From Gloeophyllum trabeum ATCC 11539 (Eukaryota > Basidiomycota > Agaricomycetes > Gloeophyllales > Gloeophyllaceae), in assembly GCF_000344685.1 (NCBI RefSeq), contig NW_006920412.1:3163873-3215449 (forward strand): 51,577 nt of DNA, written 5' to 3'. The translations under genes were made by a program, and so were the position numbers. This document shows positions 11,151 to 22,316 of this stretch, piece by piece; position 1 is the stretch's first letter, and each line of letters starts with the position of its first letter. Below the pieces are notes generated by a model that was not told the origin of the DNA, searched no databases, and saw only the letters and a program-made list of their open reading frames with translations.

Positions 11151-11708
11151 NNNNNNNNNNNNNNNNNNNNNNNNNNNNNNNNNNNNNNNNNNNNNNNNNN
11201 NNNNNNNNNNNNNNNNNNNNNNNNNNNNNNNNNNNNNNNNNNNNNNNNNNNNNNNNNNNNNNNNNNNNNNNNNNNNNNNNNNNNNNNNNNNNNNNNNNNN
11301 NNNNNNNNNNNNNNNNNNNNNNNNNNNNNNNNNNNNNNNNNNNNNNNNNNNNNNNNNNNNNNNNNNNNNNNNNNNNNNNNNNNNNNNNNNNNNNNNNNNN
11401 NNNNNNNNNNNNNNNNNNNNNNNNNNNNNNNNNNNNNNNNNNNNNNNNNNNNNNNNNNNNNNNNNNNNNNNNNNNNNNNNNNNNNNNNNNNNNNNNNNNN
11501 NNNNNNNNNNNNNNNNNNNNNNNNNNNNNNNNNNNNNNNNNNNNNNNNNNNNNNNNNNNNNNNNNNNNNNNNNNNNNNNNNNNNNNNNNNNNNNNNNNNN
11601 NNNNNNNNNNNNNNNNNNNNNNNNNNNNNNNNNNNNNNNNNNNNNNNNNNNNNNNNNNNNNNNNNNNNNNNNNNNNNNNNNNNNNNNNNNNNNNNNNNNN
11701 NNNNNNNN
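11151..11708. other. Assembly gap (558 N)
   Basis: This stretch is entirely N. Any reading frame drawn through it is meaningless. Its flanks are the 523-bp direct repeat, so the gap may contain nothing at all. Confidence 0.99.
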
Positions 11709-12231
11709 AACAGGACCCCGGCATATGGGTACTGATGTTTGATCCTAAGTGCCCGATTTTCGGCCCTTATGGCCTCACACATTTGGACCGGATATGTCCG
11801 CCTCTAGGATCCGGTCAGCCCAAATTGGGCTGCTTATGTCCGCATAAGTGACCTATGCTCGGGCGTCCCCCGGTGTGTCCGCCAAACGGATCCAACCTCG
11901 AAACCGGCACACGCCCAACGCTGCAACGAGTAGATCGTGACATGATTACTCCGGGATATTGTATTTCAGTCTTCCTAGGATCCACCACTGTTTCCAAAGC
12001 TTGCATTTCATTCACCGTTGCTGAGGATATACCTGGATATACACGAGACGAGCTGACAGTTGACTGAGAAGCATAAGAGACACCACTCAACCTAGTACAA
12101 GGACTACTGGGTGTGACACTTCGACGACTCCGTATGTCCGCCAGGTGATCGGACACCAAGACCGGCAAGGCCCTTGTGTCCGCCGTGATATACCGGACAT
12201 GGACCGAAATTTTGGGCTTTATGTCCGCCTA
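11709..12231 (+). repeat. Right copy of the 523-bp exact direct repeat
   Basis: It is identical by eye to 10628-11150, including two bases (AA) of the left target-site copy before the terminal repeat CAGGACCCC. After 12231 the sequence continues into the right terminal repeat of the transposon. Confidence 0.85.
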
Positions 12232-12318
12232 AATATCCGACATAGGGCCTCAAAATTGGCCGTTTATGTCCGCACTAGGATCAAACATATATACCAGTAT
12301 GCCGGGGTCCTGCTTAAA

Positions 12319-12989
12319 CACCACGAGCTCTGAATTCGAAGTCCGACTCGTGCTACTTTCGCTCCATCATCCCGGGGAAGTGAGCTCCTACTCCATTTAA
12401 GACAGTTGCTCGTCTACTAAGTCTTATTTAGGAGGCGCAGTATCAAGCCTAAGCTCCTACGTATGAAAACATGCGTTCAGACGGTCTCACGTCGACTCAG
12501 CTCGAGTCATTTCACGACAAGGACCGAAAGCCAGGTGAGAGCGACGGCGAGTGCCTGTGGGAACGAGCTGCATCATTCGACGCGACGACAGTTCAAATTA
12601 TCAAGTCCGGTTACGATAATACTACGATTACTCGATAGTCACGACGTCCGGCGAACTGACACTTATCGATGTGATTCGAACACTTACTCTAGGCGGCCAG
12701 GCAGGGCCAGATCGGCTGGCGTCGGAGTGAACCAATCAGTCTCTCCGAGGTCTCGCTATAGTGCGTGAAGTATAGCAAAACTACCCCGGCACTGCCAGTG
12801 CACGTTGTGGATTACTCGACAGCACGCAGTAAGTACTCTGAGGTTTTCTCCTCCACTGCTGAATACTCCGTAGTCATTGCTGGCATTACCTCGCTTATGG
12901 AGTCTGCTTTGACATAGGTCCTACCATGGCTGCAGAGTGGATACAACCTCTACGTCTGTCGCATACATATTTCTGACTGATACGAAGCC
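12319..12989. other. Intergenic stretch without recognised gene
   Basis: This lies between the transposon and the 3' end of dioxygenase copy 2. It is rich in short GTCGACTC-like words near 12480-12560. I see no gene. Confidence 0.4.
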
Positions 12990-14519
12990 CTATCCCATCC
13001 GGAGCCTCTTAGCCTTTCCCCACTGGCCAGCGCTAACTTCTCCCTTATTCTTCTTGACCGTACTACTCACCTTGCTCCTCTCACCGTACGGCCCGATGCC
13101 AACGATGAGGCACAAGTTTCCGTACGCGAAAGCGAGCGAACTTTCGTTCCCGTACGCCAAATATGGGTCCGAGAACTTATTGTACTCGCTCCAATCTGTC
13201 ACCCAATAGACCTTCTCTCGTCGGAACCTCTCGTAGTACTCCTCATCGAAGTCTTTTGTGGCGTCATCCTCTTCATTATGTCTGGACTGAACGATTCGTG
13301 CTCCATTCTTAAGGAGAAGATAGTGGAGAGACTCCTCTGCCCCATCCCAAGTGCATACTCGCTCAAAATTGTTTTTCATGACGACAGGGTTACATTCGTC
13401 CTCATCATCTTTCGGAATGTAGAGGACTTTGATTGACGCATGAAGTGACAGGTCGCGGCAAACGGTCCATATGACGGCGTCGCTGCCTTTGAGGCAACGT
13501 TGGGCGACGGTAACGGATTTCACGGGCATGTCAGTATACTCGTCTTTTCCCTGCTCGACTGGATACTGATATCTCAGGCCGAAGCCGAGGCTGCCGCCGT
13601 CTGGCAAGAAGGTCGGGTCGTCCAGGAGCCTCTGCAGCATCTCCCGAAACTTGGACTTGTGAAGAGCATTGGATGCCGAGACAGCTGGGCCTTCAGGCTC
13701 CGCAGTATCTTCAGGACTGGAGAAATAGAGGTTGTACGTCAAGGTGACACGATACCCCGACTCGACGGGGGTGACTTCGTGCTCGACATCGCCGTAGAAT
13801 GCTGCGTACGCTAGGCGCGGCTCGGCATGGGACGCGAGGATCTCACCCGAGTCGAACTTCCACTCTTGACCTCTGTGGCGAAGGATGAGAGCACCACCTA
13901 CATGCGGTGTCGGATAGACAACGACGAGCGAGCCGAACATGTTTTCTGCGCGAGGCGTATCCTTGTGGGCCTTGAAGAACGAGCCCGGCCCTGGATAGGT
14001 GCGTGTAAGCATTGCGATATCGAGGCAATGTTCAATGGGCAGGATTGGACTAACCGTAGATGTTCAACTTGTAGAGTTCCGCCCTGATAGGCTTCTTCTC
14101 GTCATAGCCCTCGAGGATCTCCGAGCGTAGAGCGCCAACGACTGCTTCATGATCCAGGGGGTAGAAATTCGTGGCGAAATTGCTGCGGTCGAGCTTCCAT
14201 GCTTTCCGGTACGACTCATCGAACACGTCTTCGTTGTTACGACCGAAAGTGGCGGGGGTGCAGGTTTGTGCTAGATCCTTTACTTCGTCTTCAGTCGCTG
14301 TGGACAGGTCAATGCATCTGTGCTCATCCCATACATTTCCGGTAAAAACGTGTTTGTATATTGGATGGCAGTATACTCTTACCGAGCGTCCTTGCCGTTT
14401 GATCTGTAGAAAAGCTGAAAGTGGTCGGAGGCAATAGTACACACCCCGCTGGAGTACGGTGGCTTGTCCACAATAACACTTCGCAGTGCTGCCAGATGTT
14501 GGCCAGAAAGATCGGGCAT
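12990..14519 (-). CDS. 2-oxoglutarate/Fe(II) dioxygenase-like protein, copy 2
   Basis: The exons are 14383-14519, 14055-14317 and 12990-13990. The introns are 65 and 64 bp at the same phases as copy 1, and the product is 466 residues. All catalytic residues are present: H142 and D144 (KAHKDTPRAEN), H204 (GDVEHEV) and R214 (SGYRVTL). Exons 1 and 2 are most like those of copy 6 on the other strand (MPDLSG.HLAALR, CIDLSTATED, RSNFATNF). The C-terminal half adds an acidic insert (HNEEDDATKDFDEEYYERF), which is shared with copies 5 and 6. The shared upstream motif lies 79 bp before the ATG. The substrate is unknown. Confidence 0.87.
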
Positions 14520-14925
14520 GATACTCGACGAGGGGTCCTAGAGCAATAGAGGGGCGAGTGGGGAAAAGGGACAATGGTCTCTCGAGTCAGTGAAGGTGGG
14601 ACCCACAATTACCTCTAATTTATGGCGGGATGGTGATCGGGCCATCATCCCTCTCTCACGTTCGGGTCCGCAATTTCAGGTTAGGGGCTTTGTGAGTCAT
14701 GGTCTATGGAATCTCCTTGTGGAATCGGGCGCCGGCCTCTAAAGCTATTACGCGTGTTCAAGATCGAAGTCGATGCACTCTTTCGTGAGTGCCAGAGCAG
14801 ACATCCCTGCGGGGCCCCGTTGTGGCTTCACGAACAGGTCCTGACATGTCTCGTTCACGGATGTCACGTACAGTAGTAAGTTCTACCCTTCCTTTGGACT
14901 CGGTTGGCCCCTATGCCTGCAGTTA
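14520..14925. other. Intergenic stretch between dioxygenase copies 2 and 3
   Basis: This short head-to-tail spacer holds the upstream region of copy 2, including the conserved motif at 14598-14613, and the 3' flank of copy 3. There is no other gene. Confidence 0.5.
14598..14613 (-). promoter_or_regulatory. Shared upstream motif of the dioxygenase family (copy 2)
   Basis: On the minus strand it reads GGTAATTGTGGGTCCC, followed by AC, so that GTGGGTCCCAC forms an 11-bp near-palindrome. The flanking bases (TTAGAG before, ACCTTCACTGACTC after) match the copy 6 promoter closely. It lies 79 bp upstream of the start codon. Confidence 0.65.
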
Positions 14926-16420
14926 CTACACGGGTGTTACACGCTTATCATCTACCGTCTCCGTACTCCTCACCCCGACACTTTCAGTCCTGCTCCTTGC
15001 GCCAGGTGGGCCGATACGAACTATGAGACACAGGTTCCCATGTGCGAAAGCCAGCTGGGCGTCGTTGCCATACGCCGCGTATGGATCCGAGAACTTGTTA
15101 AAGGGGCTCCGAGCCGTCACCCAATACACTTTCTCCTTTGGGAATTTGGAGTAGTCATCCTCTTCGTCACTGCCTCGAAGGTCATCTGGGTCGTCATCCA
15201 CCTCAGTACTCCTGGACTGAACGATCTTCGCACCACCGTATTGGAGAAGATACCAGTTGAACGGGTTCACGGAGCACGAGTCGGATATCTCCTCGAACTC
15301 GTCTGTCATGACGAGGGGGCTCTGATGGTCTGAGTAGAGGACTTGAAGCCTCGCATCCAGTGAGAGCTCTTGCCCGACCTTCCAGATGATGGCGTCACTG
15401 CCCTTGAGGCAGTGTTGTGCCACCGAAACAGACTTGATCGGTATATCATACCATCGATCTCTTCCCTTTTCCACCGGATACTGATATCTAAGGCCAAAGC
15501 CAAGAGTCCCTCCTTGCGGTAGGAACGTCGGGTCGTCCAAGAGTCTCTGGAGAATTTCTTTGAACTTGTCTTCGTAGGTGCGTCCCGATGTCAGAAGTGG
15601 GCCGCCTGACGGCTGTGGTTTGTTTCCTGTTGCCTCCGTATTCGACCCCGCAAAATAAAGGTTGTACGTCAAGGTGACGCGGAACCCCGATTCCACGGGA
15701 GCGACCTCGTGCTCGACGTCCCCGTAGAAAGCTGCATAGGCTAGACGCGGTGCGCCTTCGGCACTGAGGAGCTCCCCTGAGTCGAATCTCCACTCTTGAC
15801 CACCATGGTGTAGGATAAGGGCGCCGCCTCTGTGTGGCGTCGGGTAGACGACCACCAATGAGCCGAACATGTTCTCTGCTCTGGCCGTGTCTTTATGCGC
15901 CTTGAAGAAAGCGCCTGGCCCTTCATCGGTAAACATTAGCAAAGTCGATAGTTGTAGGCGCTGTCAGACTAACCGTATACATTCAACTTATAGAGCTGAG
16001 CCCTAATGGGCTTGCGCTCGTCGTAGCCTTGCAAGAGTTCAGAGCGGATATCCACGATCGTCTCATAGTCTAAGGGGTGGTACGTCGTCGCAAAGTTGTC
16101 CCTGTCGAGCTTCCCCGCTTTCCGATACGATTCGTCCAGGACGTCTTCGTTGTTTCGACCGAAGGTAGCAGGGGTACAGGCTTCCGCTAATTTCCTTAAT
16201 TCGTCGTCGGCGGCGCTAGATAAGTCGATGCATCTGCCGCGTAGTATTAGTATTATGTCCGGACTGGAAGCGCCGTGTGGTCCTACCTGACTTCTTTATC
16301 TGCCTTGTAATAAATCTGAAAGTTATCTCGGGCAACGGGACAGACGCCACTGCAGAAAGGTGGCTTGTCTACGATAGCCCCCCTTAGGGCCGCTATATGC
16401 TCTCGAGAAAGGTCAGACAT
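14926..16420 (-). CDS. 2-oxoglutarate/Fe(II) dioxygenase-like protein, copy 3
   Basis: The exons are 16287-16420, 15974-16233 and 14926-15920, with introns of 53 and 53 bp, and the product is 462 residues. The start at 16420 (MSDLSREHIAALRG) aligns with the starts of the sister copies. Exons 1 and 2 are each one codon shorter than in copy 2. The catalytic set is intact: H140 and D142 (KAHKDTARAEN), H202 (GDVEHEV) and R212 (SGFRVTL). The family C-terminal half is present (LLDDPTFLP, LKGSDAI, FSDPYAAYGND, NLCLIVRIGPPGARS). It sits 406 bp downstream of the copy 2 start, in the same orientation, with the shared motif 206 bp upstream. Confidence 0.86.
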
Positions 16421-16783
16421 GGGAACCGTTTTGACCTGGGCGGATGAGTCCTTAGAGCAGATGCAGGGGGAGTAACACTGATATGTATATCCACCCTTCT
16501 TTACAAGTCGCCTACACAAATCTTAGAGTCATACCTGTGTTGCGATCGAGGCTCAACCTCGTGGAGGATAGGAGGGAATGATCGGTCCCGGGAATTGCAT
16601 CTAACGGAGTCAGAAACTCGAATATGGGACCCACAATTACCACTAATCAACAGCCTCGGTTCACACCAGTCAGTTACATAGATGATATTTACGACATATG
16701 CATGGGACTAATTGCGCAACGCGCAGACATGCGGCACATCGGATAAACCTTTATACTAGTACACACTTGAGTACGTCAAGTCC
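16421..16783. other. Intergenic stretch between dioxygenase copies 3 and 4
   Basis: It contains the conserved motif at 16626-16641 upstream of copy 3, and the 3' flank of copy 4. Nothing else is recognised. Confidence 0.5.
16626..16641 (-). promoter_or_regulatory. Shared upstream motif of the dioxygenase family (copy 3)
   Basis: The minus strand reads GGTAATTGTGGGTCCC, exactly the 16 bases seen before copies 2, 5 and 6, here followed by AT in place of AC. It is 206 bp upstream of the start codon. Confidence 0.6.
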
Positions 16784-18508
16784 TCACTGCTTAGACTCCG
16801 TAGGCTTCCGATATCGTGCCTTCAGGGAAACCGGTAACGGAGCAATCATCCTTTCCTCCTTACCCTTGCTTTGGTCAACTCCATGGCTCTTGTGTGCATG
16901 GTGTTCGTGGTCGCCGTCGCTATCTGCGTCCTCCGAGACCGGAGCAGGTCTGTCAACCTCTTCCTCCCCACTAGTATATTCGAGCTCAGGCTCAGCTTCC
17001 GGCTCCTGCTCACTCCCCTCTGGCGGAAGGCTATCCCTATCCGAGCCCTCGTCACCGTCCTCCTCTTCCTCAGTCAAAATTTCCAAGAACTCTTCCTTGG
17101 GCTCTACGAGTGACCTGGCCCCCGGCGGCCCAATCCTCATGACCAAGCACAAGTTCCCTTGCGCAAACACCACTGTATTGTGGGATGCCAAGAATGGCTC
17201 CACAAACCGATTTGCCTTACCAGGGAACGTCACCCAGTGCACCTTCTCCACCAAGTTCTCGTACCCGGGCACGTTCTCGATCAGGACGCCATGTCTCATT
17301 TTTGCGACCTCGACGAGCACGTGGGTGTCTGAGAGGTAGTACGCGAGGTTGACGAATTCCTCTGTCATGACCGTGATCGGGTAGCCCTCGCCCTCGTCGG
17401 CATAGAGGACCTGCACGGAAACATCGAGCTGCAGCGCACGGCAGACAGCGAGGAGGGCCTCATCGCTCCCTTTGAGGCGGCGCCGCACGCGTCCGACAAA
17501 CTTTCTGGGGAGAGGGTACTCGCGCAGGTTGCGCAGGGTGGGTTTTTCGGCAGGATATCGGTGGGTCAGCGCGAACCCGAGGGTGCCGCCGTTGGGAAGG
17601 AAGGTCTCGTCCAGCAGTAGCTCCTGCATTATATCGTGGATGCGGATCCTATCGACGGGAGGCGTGCGCATCCTAGGCCGGTCGTACCTGTCCCTCCGAA
17701 GACTCGGGATCCGGATGTTGTACACCATTGTTACAAGGTATCCAGACCGGATCGAGGCAACCTCGAATTCGACATCCTTTGCGAAAAAGGCGTATGCGAC
17801 GTGTCTTTCAGGGCGCTGCTCGTCGGGGCTGCCGGTGCGGATGTCGAATGTGTCCGCCCCGCAACGTAGGACGGTCACAGCGTCCTCGTGCGGGCTGGGG
17901 TAAAATATCGCGAGCGTACCAATCAAGTCCTCGCCCGTCGGTGGAGGATCGTCTTTGACCGTAGACAGCGCTTCGTCCAACGTATCGCCATTCGGCAGAC
18001 CCTGGAAGCTGACGCGACGCTTGTAGTACATCTTCAGCCCGCGAAATTCGAGATGCATGGGCTCGCCGTCGAGCCACCCCAGCTCGTCGTTGTCGAGCAG
18101 GGTCTCGCGAATGGCTTCTTTAAAGTCCTCGCGGGAGTCGACATCGAGATTCGCTGAGAAGGTGCCCCGAGGCAGCGTCTTGACTTTCACTCGGGAGCGC
18201 TCCACTGAGACGGGGCGCGCAGTTTGCGCGAGCAGCCGCACATCCGCGTCATCGCATTGGGAGAAATCCAGGAAGCTAGGATCCGAATAAATAGAATGAG
18301 TCGCAGCTGAAACGTCAAGCAGACAGAGATGAGAGGGTAAAGCCACTCACCGCGCCTCATTGCCCTTGCGGGTCTTGTAATACAGGTGGAAGCCCTCTGG
18401 GGGAATTTCGCAGACGCCGCTGCCCCAGTGTAACTTGGTCAGAACCGCCCTTCTGAGCGGATACAGCGCTGCTTCGACAGAGATGTTGTACGTCCGGTCC
18501 GCTTCCAT
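16784..18508 (-). CDS. Catalytically dead dioxygenase-family paralogue with acidic tail, copy 4
   Basis: There are two exons, 18351-18508 and 16784-18275, with a 75-bp intron at the same position and phase as intron 1 of the sister genes, and the product is 549 residues. The second intron of the family is missing. The fold is recognisable (LIGTLAIFYPSPHE, HVAYAFFAKDVEFEV, SGYLVTMVYNI, LLLDETFLPNGGTLGFALTHRYP, LKGSDEALLAV). All catalytic residues are gone: there is no HxD, the distal His is Phe223 (DVEFEV for DVEHEV) and the 2-oxoglutarate Arg is Leu233. A tail of about 120 residues is very acidic (TEEEEDGDEGSDRD, SGEEEV, SEDADSDGDHEHH). The long open frame without stops argues for a selected non-catalytic protein and against a pseudogene. 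Confidence 0.83.
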
Positions 18509-21490
18509 GTTGTCAGTGAGATACGTGTGGGTAGGCGAAGGAGGAGAAGAGCAAGCGCCACTGAGGAGCGGCGTCTACCTTGGCTTTCCTTTCATCCTCA
18601 TGCACCGACGTTCATTGTTCTCCGGTGCCTGCCAGTGAGCCACTCGGCACTGCATGTGGTTATGTTGCGATTCCTTTGGGTCGAGTCAAAGTTCTGAAGA
18701 CGTCTTTGTTCCCTACTCTCCTGAGCGGGTACCTACAGAGTACGTCCAGTCGGCGTGCGTATTGTTAGCTATATCCCTGTGGCTGTTGGGGGAGAAGCAG
18801 GGCTGTTAGAGGAGAAGCAGGGGTCACGGACACTGCACAGCTGCGTCCCACTTGACCTCGGATGTGCCAACGAGCATTGTTCTCTGCAATGCTGCATGAG
18901 CCACTGGACGCCGCGGGTAGTTGTCCTCCCCCTTAGTTGCAGACAGAGCTTGTCCGAATTGGCGTCGGGGGAGTACAAGTGCATCGGGCCTAGTAGTTAC
19001 CCTCCTCGACCCGTCATTTGTTTTTAACCCTATAGGTCGCGCTGTTCCCTAGTTCAAGTAGTAGTAGTAGTTGATCGGAGCTTGGATTCTGTGCGGTTTG
19101 TCAGCGCCACGCATACCGTACCGAATACGAAGGCATCGACTAAGTCTTGGAGGCAAGCCCCCGTAACAACGGCGATGTGACGGGCGCCATCGGGACTCTT
19201 CGCAAGAGCGGCGGGAATTACCATTTTGGGCCCGCAGCGCACGTGGTGCGCATATTTCTCTTGTCCTCCCTCGTCTTCACGCGCCGCGGCTCTCTCTGAT
19301 TTATTCTTGTTCAGCGTCTTAGCGGCCTCTTCTCGGATCTATGCTTGCATCTGGATCCAGCAGCGGACGAACCCCTCCATCCACGGAATGACGTATCGCC
19401 GTATTCTCAGACGCGTCCAAGCCCAATGTTGGCGGGCGAGGCTAGGAGACATGTATACACGACTCTGATTCTCGTGTTTCTCTGGAAATCAGAGGAAACA
19501 AGGACAAGTCAGGCTTGGTTGACGAACCACGGTTGGGTAAGCACTGCGTCCTGCTCGGCCCCGCTGTGTATCGGGTCGCTCGTATCCAGAGGTGCCGAGC
19601 AGGAGTACTAGTGGTTGCCGCCGCCTGAGGATCCTGCTGCATTGCAGTCCGGCTTCTCAGGCGGGCTGCCGTGTTTGGGATTCGGCTCGCGCTCTACACA
19701 TACGACTTTTAAAGTCTGGCGCTATTTCACTCCGGAATCGCTCATATGGAATGTCGAATATTGACTGCTCGACTCGGCGTCAGCCTGTGGACAGATACCC
19801 GCCCAAAGGACCTCTCGCTCTATACAAATTTGAGTTCTAGCTTTCGACTCTGGGACGGTGATACTGTAGTGGCGATAACCAACGTCAATTAATGGCTGCT
19901 CGACCCTGCGTCACTCCGGTTGTGAACAGATACCATCTTCTAGGGTGCTAGCTATTTTAGCACTTATTTTACTCGCGGTTATGAAGGGCTGCGCTGACGA
20001 GCCTGCGTATCAACTGTCCACTGTCCCTATATGCGGATCCGCGTCTTCTGAAGGCCCTATATGACCGAACTGTAAAGTCCATCCTATCCTATCCCCCCGT
20101 ATCGTAGCTCGGTATGTAAGACCCCTTCTCCCTCTCGGGTCTTATCTCTTGTCCCCGGACTCACACCCTCAGACTCTCAGCTATTCGCTGCCCAACGAAA
20201 ATGAAGCCATCTTCGCCGCATCACAGCTGGCCAATCAATCCGCCTGACAGGCCCAGCCAATCACCGACCCCCACTCGCCGCCCGTTCTAGACCAGCTGTC
20301 ATATTTCTGTGTCCACCGGTCCAGACTGAGCAGTGCAGCGGCTATCCAAATTATCTCCCATTTGCCGGTGCAGCGAGAAATCAACTGCCCAACAACCGAC
20401 TTGTTCGAATCCTCTGCACCACCTCGGGAGCGGTGAGTAGCGTCACGCGCGGCGGGATGTCGATGAGCATCTCGCATCTCGAGCTATGGTTACTTCGGGA
20501 ACGCGGGGAGGACTTCTAGGGAAACTCTAACCACTACCCTTGGGGTGAGTGAACAGTGGTGCAAACCTAAGAAAGTAGGGGTAGCTATTTAGATGGACGG
20601 GAGGACATGGGAAGAGGGGTGATGCTTCCAAGGCGTTTGACAAGGCGCCGCCGCTGATTGGCTCCGCATCACAGGTGTACATCTACTGAACGACAGACAG
20701 CGAATTACGTTGCATTGCTCGCTTGCTCCGGTATGTGTTCGCATACAACTCTGTACAACTGGTCGCGCCGGATCCCCAAACAGGACGCGAATCTTCCTGA
20801 TCGTTGTTGACGCGGTCAGCTGGCCTCGAGTACTATACACCGCCGGCTAAGCTCCTTGCGATTCATTCCTCGCTTCCCGTCGGTGCTCGTACGAGTGTCG
20901 CAGTCTGAGTTCAAGTCGTTCGCTTGGCGTGAGCGTGAGCGGGGGACATCGATAACGAAGAGCCTATGTAAAAGAAGGTTAGAGGGTAAGAACGAAGAGA
21001 TGGTTGGCTGGCCGCGAAGTGAGAGAAGCGGCTGTCGGGCGTTGAGTGCCTAATTGGGAATACGCCTGCGATCGTTCCCCCGACACCCCGAAGCCCAGTC
21101 TGGACCGCACTGAATTTTCCACTGCTCTCCCTGGCAAGCTTCGTTCATGATCACGAAAAACGTTGAGTGGCTATACCTTGGTCCTCGGAGGCCATAAGCC
21201 TCGACCGAAGGTCTCAGTTCCGCTGTCAAAGGCGGAGGGGAAAGCGATAACGTGGCGAGACCCAGGCCCCCGCAGACCGCGCTCCCGGTGTGGGAGCAGG
21301 CCTGCTTCGGAATGACGGTGCTCCTGTTACACGGGCGCGCACATGACGAACCCACCCAGCAGGACATGCGCACCTCCCGCATATGTCCTGCGCACCTCTG
21401 CTCGCACCAGCATCTCTAGCTAACGGCTTTGAAATACAACTGACAACAAAGCACTCTGCAACAGCAGACAGGAGCGTTACGGAATTAGAC
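18509..21490. other. 3-kb gene-poor region
   Basis: I find no convincing gene. There is a small AGT repeat at about 19059-19073. Two related segments at 19757-19800 and 19889-19932 share GCTCGAC, GCGTCA and GAACAGATACC-like blocks. The region probably holds the promoter of dioxygenase copy 4 at its left end. Confidence 0.4.
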
Positions 21491-22316
21491 ATGCCACCAG
21501 TGATCACCCTGGCACGAGCGGCGGGTGCGCGTTTACACCGGACGCGCGAGGTGCCGAAAATTGATGGGTCCGAAGGGGGTACGTCCCTTCGTAGCAACCC
21601 CAGATTACCCCACTTTCCTATCCTTATTTCCGCACTTTATATTTCGTGACATGCCACCGCCTTACTGATCCCTCTCCCTTCCCCCCTCCCTAGGCTTCAT
21701 CGGCCTCGTCGTCGGCCTCTGCGTCATCATCGTCATCTGCTGCGCCGCCGTCTTCTACCTTCTCACCTACCACCAGCCCTCGCCCGCCGACCGCGCCCGC
21801 CGACGACAGCAACGCTCGTTCCACCACCGCCGCCAGAGTAGTTCCGGCAGTATGCATTCGTTCAAGGAGAAACTCACGGGGCTCTTCACCCGTAGCGGGC
21901 AGTCGCCCGCCCCGGCCTTTGGCCTCGCAAAGCGCGGACAGGGATGGGTCCAGGCGGGGTCCGGCGATGAGTGGGAGTCGGACTCGGGGGACGAGAGACA
22001 GCCGTCGCGCCGGACGATGAACGACATGGAGAGGGGCAGCACGCGTAGAGATTCGCCCCCGCCAAACCACACTTCCGCCTCCGCATCACACCACCCACCA
22101 CCAATAGCATCGTCGGAATCATCATCCGCGACCACCGTCGAGCTCGCAGCGCCGACGCCCGTGCGTCCGTTCGCGCAGGTGCACGTGGACCCATTCGCGT
22201 CGCGGGGACGCTCCCCGTCGCCGCAGAGCACCGACAGCTTCCAGTCGACGACGTCAAGTCCGACGAGTCCCGTGCGGACGTTCGAGGGCGGCACGAAGTT
22301 CAAGGAGCATCTATAG
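21491..22316 (+). CDS. Small membrane-anchored protein with Ser/Pro-rich cytoplasmic tail
   Basis: There are two exons, 21491-21578 and 21694-22316, joined at a 115-bp intron (GTACGT...CCCTAG, phase 1). The product is 236 residues; an upstream in-frame ATG at 21383 would add 36. A short N-terminal part (REVPKIDGSEG) leads into one strong membrane span (GFIGLVVGLCVIIVICCAAV), then a basic RRRQQRSFHHRRQ stretch, MHSFKEKLTGLFTRSG, and a disordered tail rich in Ser, Pro and Thr. The basic cluster after the helix predicts a cytoplasmic C terminus. I have no named family; similar short proteins with one span are common in Agaricomycetes. The first exon is the less certain part. Confidence 0.65.

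Larger units (their letters stand above)
10630..12312. mobile_element. Non-autonomous inverted-repeat transposon (MITE-like), split by the assembly gap
   Basis: The left end, CAGGACCCCGGCATA..., is repeated in inverted form at the right end. The two terminal repeats are about 42 bp (10630-10671 and 12271-12312) and roughly 85 percent alike. Both ends are flanked by CTTAAA (10624-10629 and 12313-12318), a 6-bp target duplication that also contains TTAA. Inside there is no plausible protein but many copies of a TATGTCCGC-type word. The run of N and a 523-bp exact duplication interrupt the element. If the duplication is an assembly artefact, the real element is about 602 bp. The superfamily is uncertain: hAT-like ends (CAGG) would predict an 8-bp duplication and piggyBac-like elements TTAA. 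Confidence 0.7.

Noticed and set aside
11023..11782. Long open frames across the N run
   Set aside because: They consist almost entirely of unknown bases and carry no information.
10628..12231. Real tandem duplication of the transposon
   Set aside because: The repeat borders coincide exactly with the gap edges, which is better explained by unmerged contig ends.
8844..18508. The dioxygenase genes as TET/JBP DNA-modifying enzymes
   Set aside because: The sequence around HKD and DVEHEV follows the prolyl-hydroxylase-like pattern, and I see no TET/JBP-specific motif.
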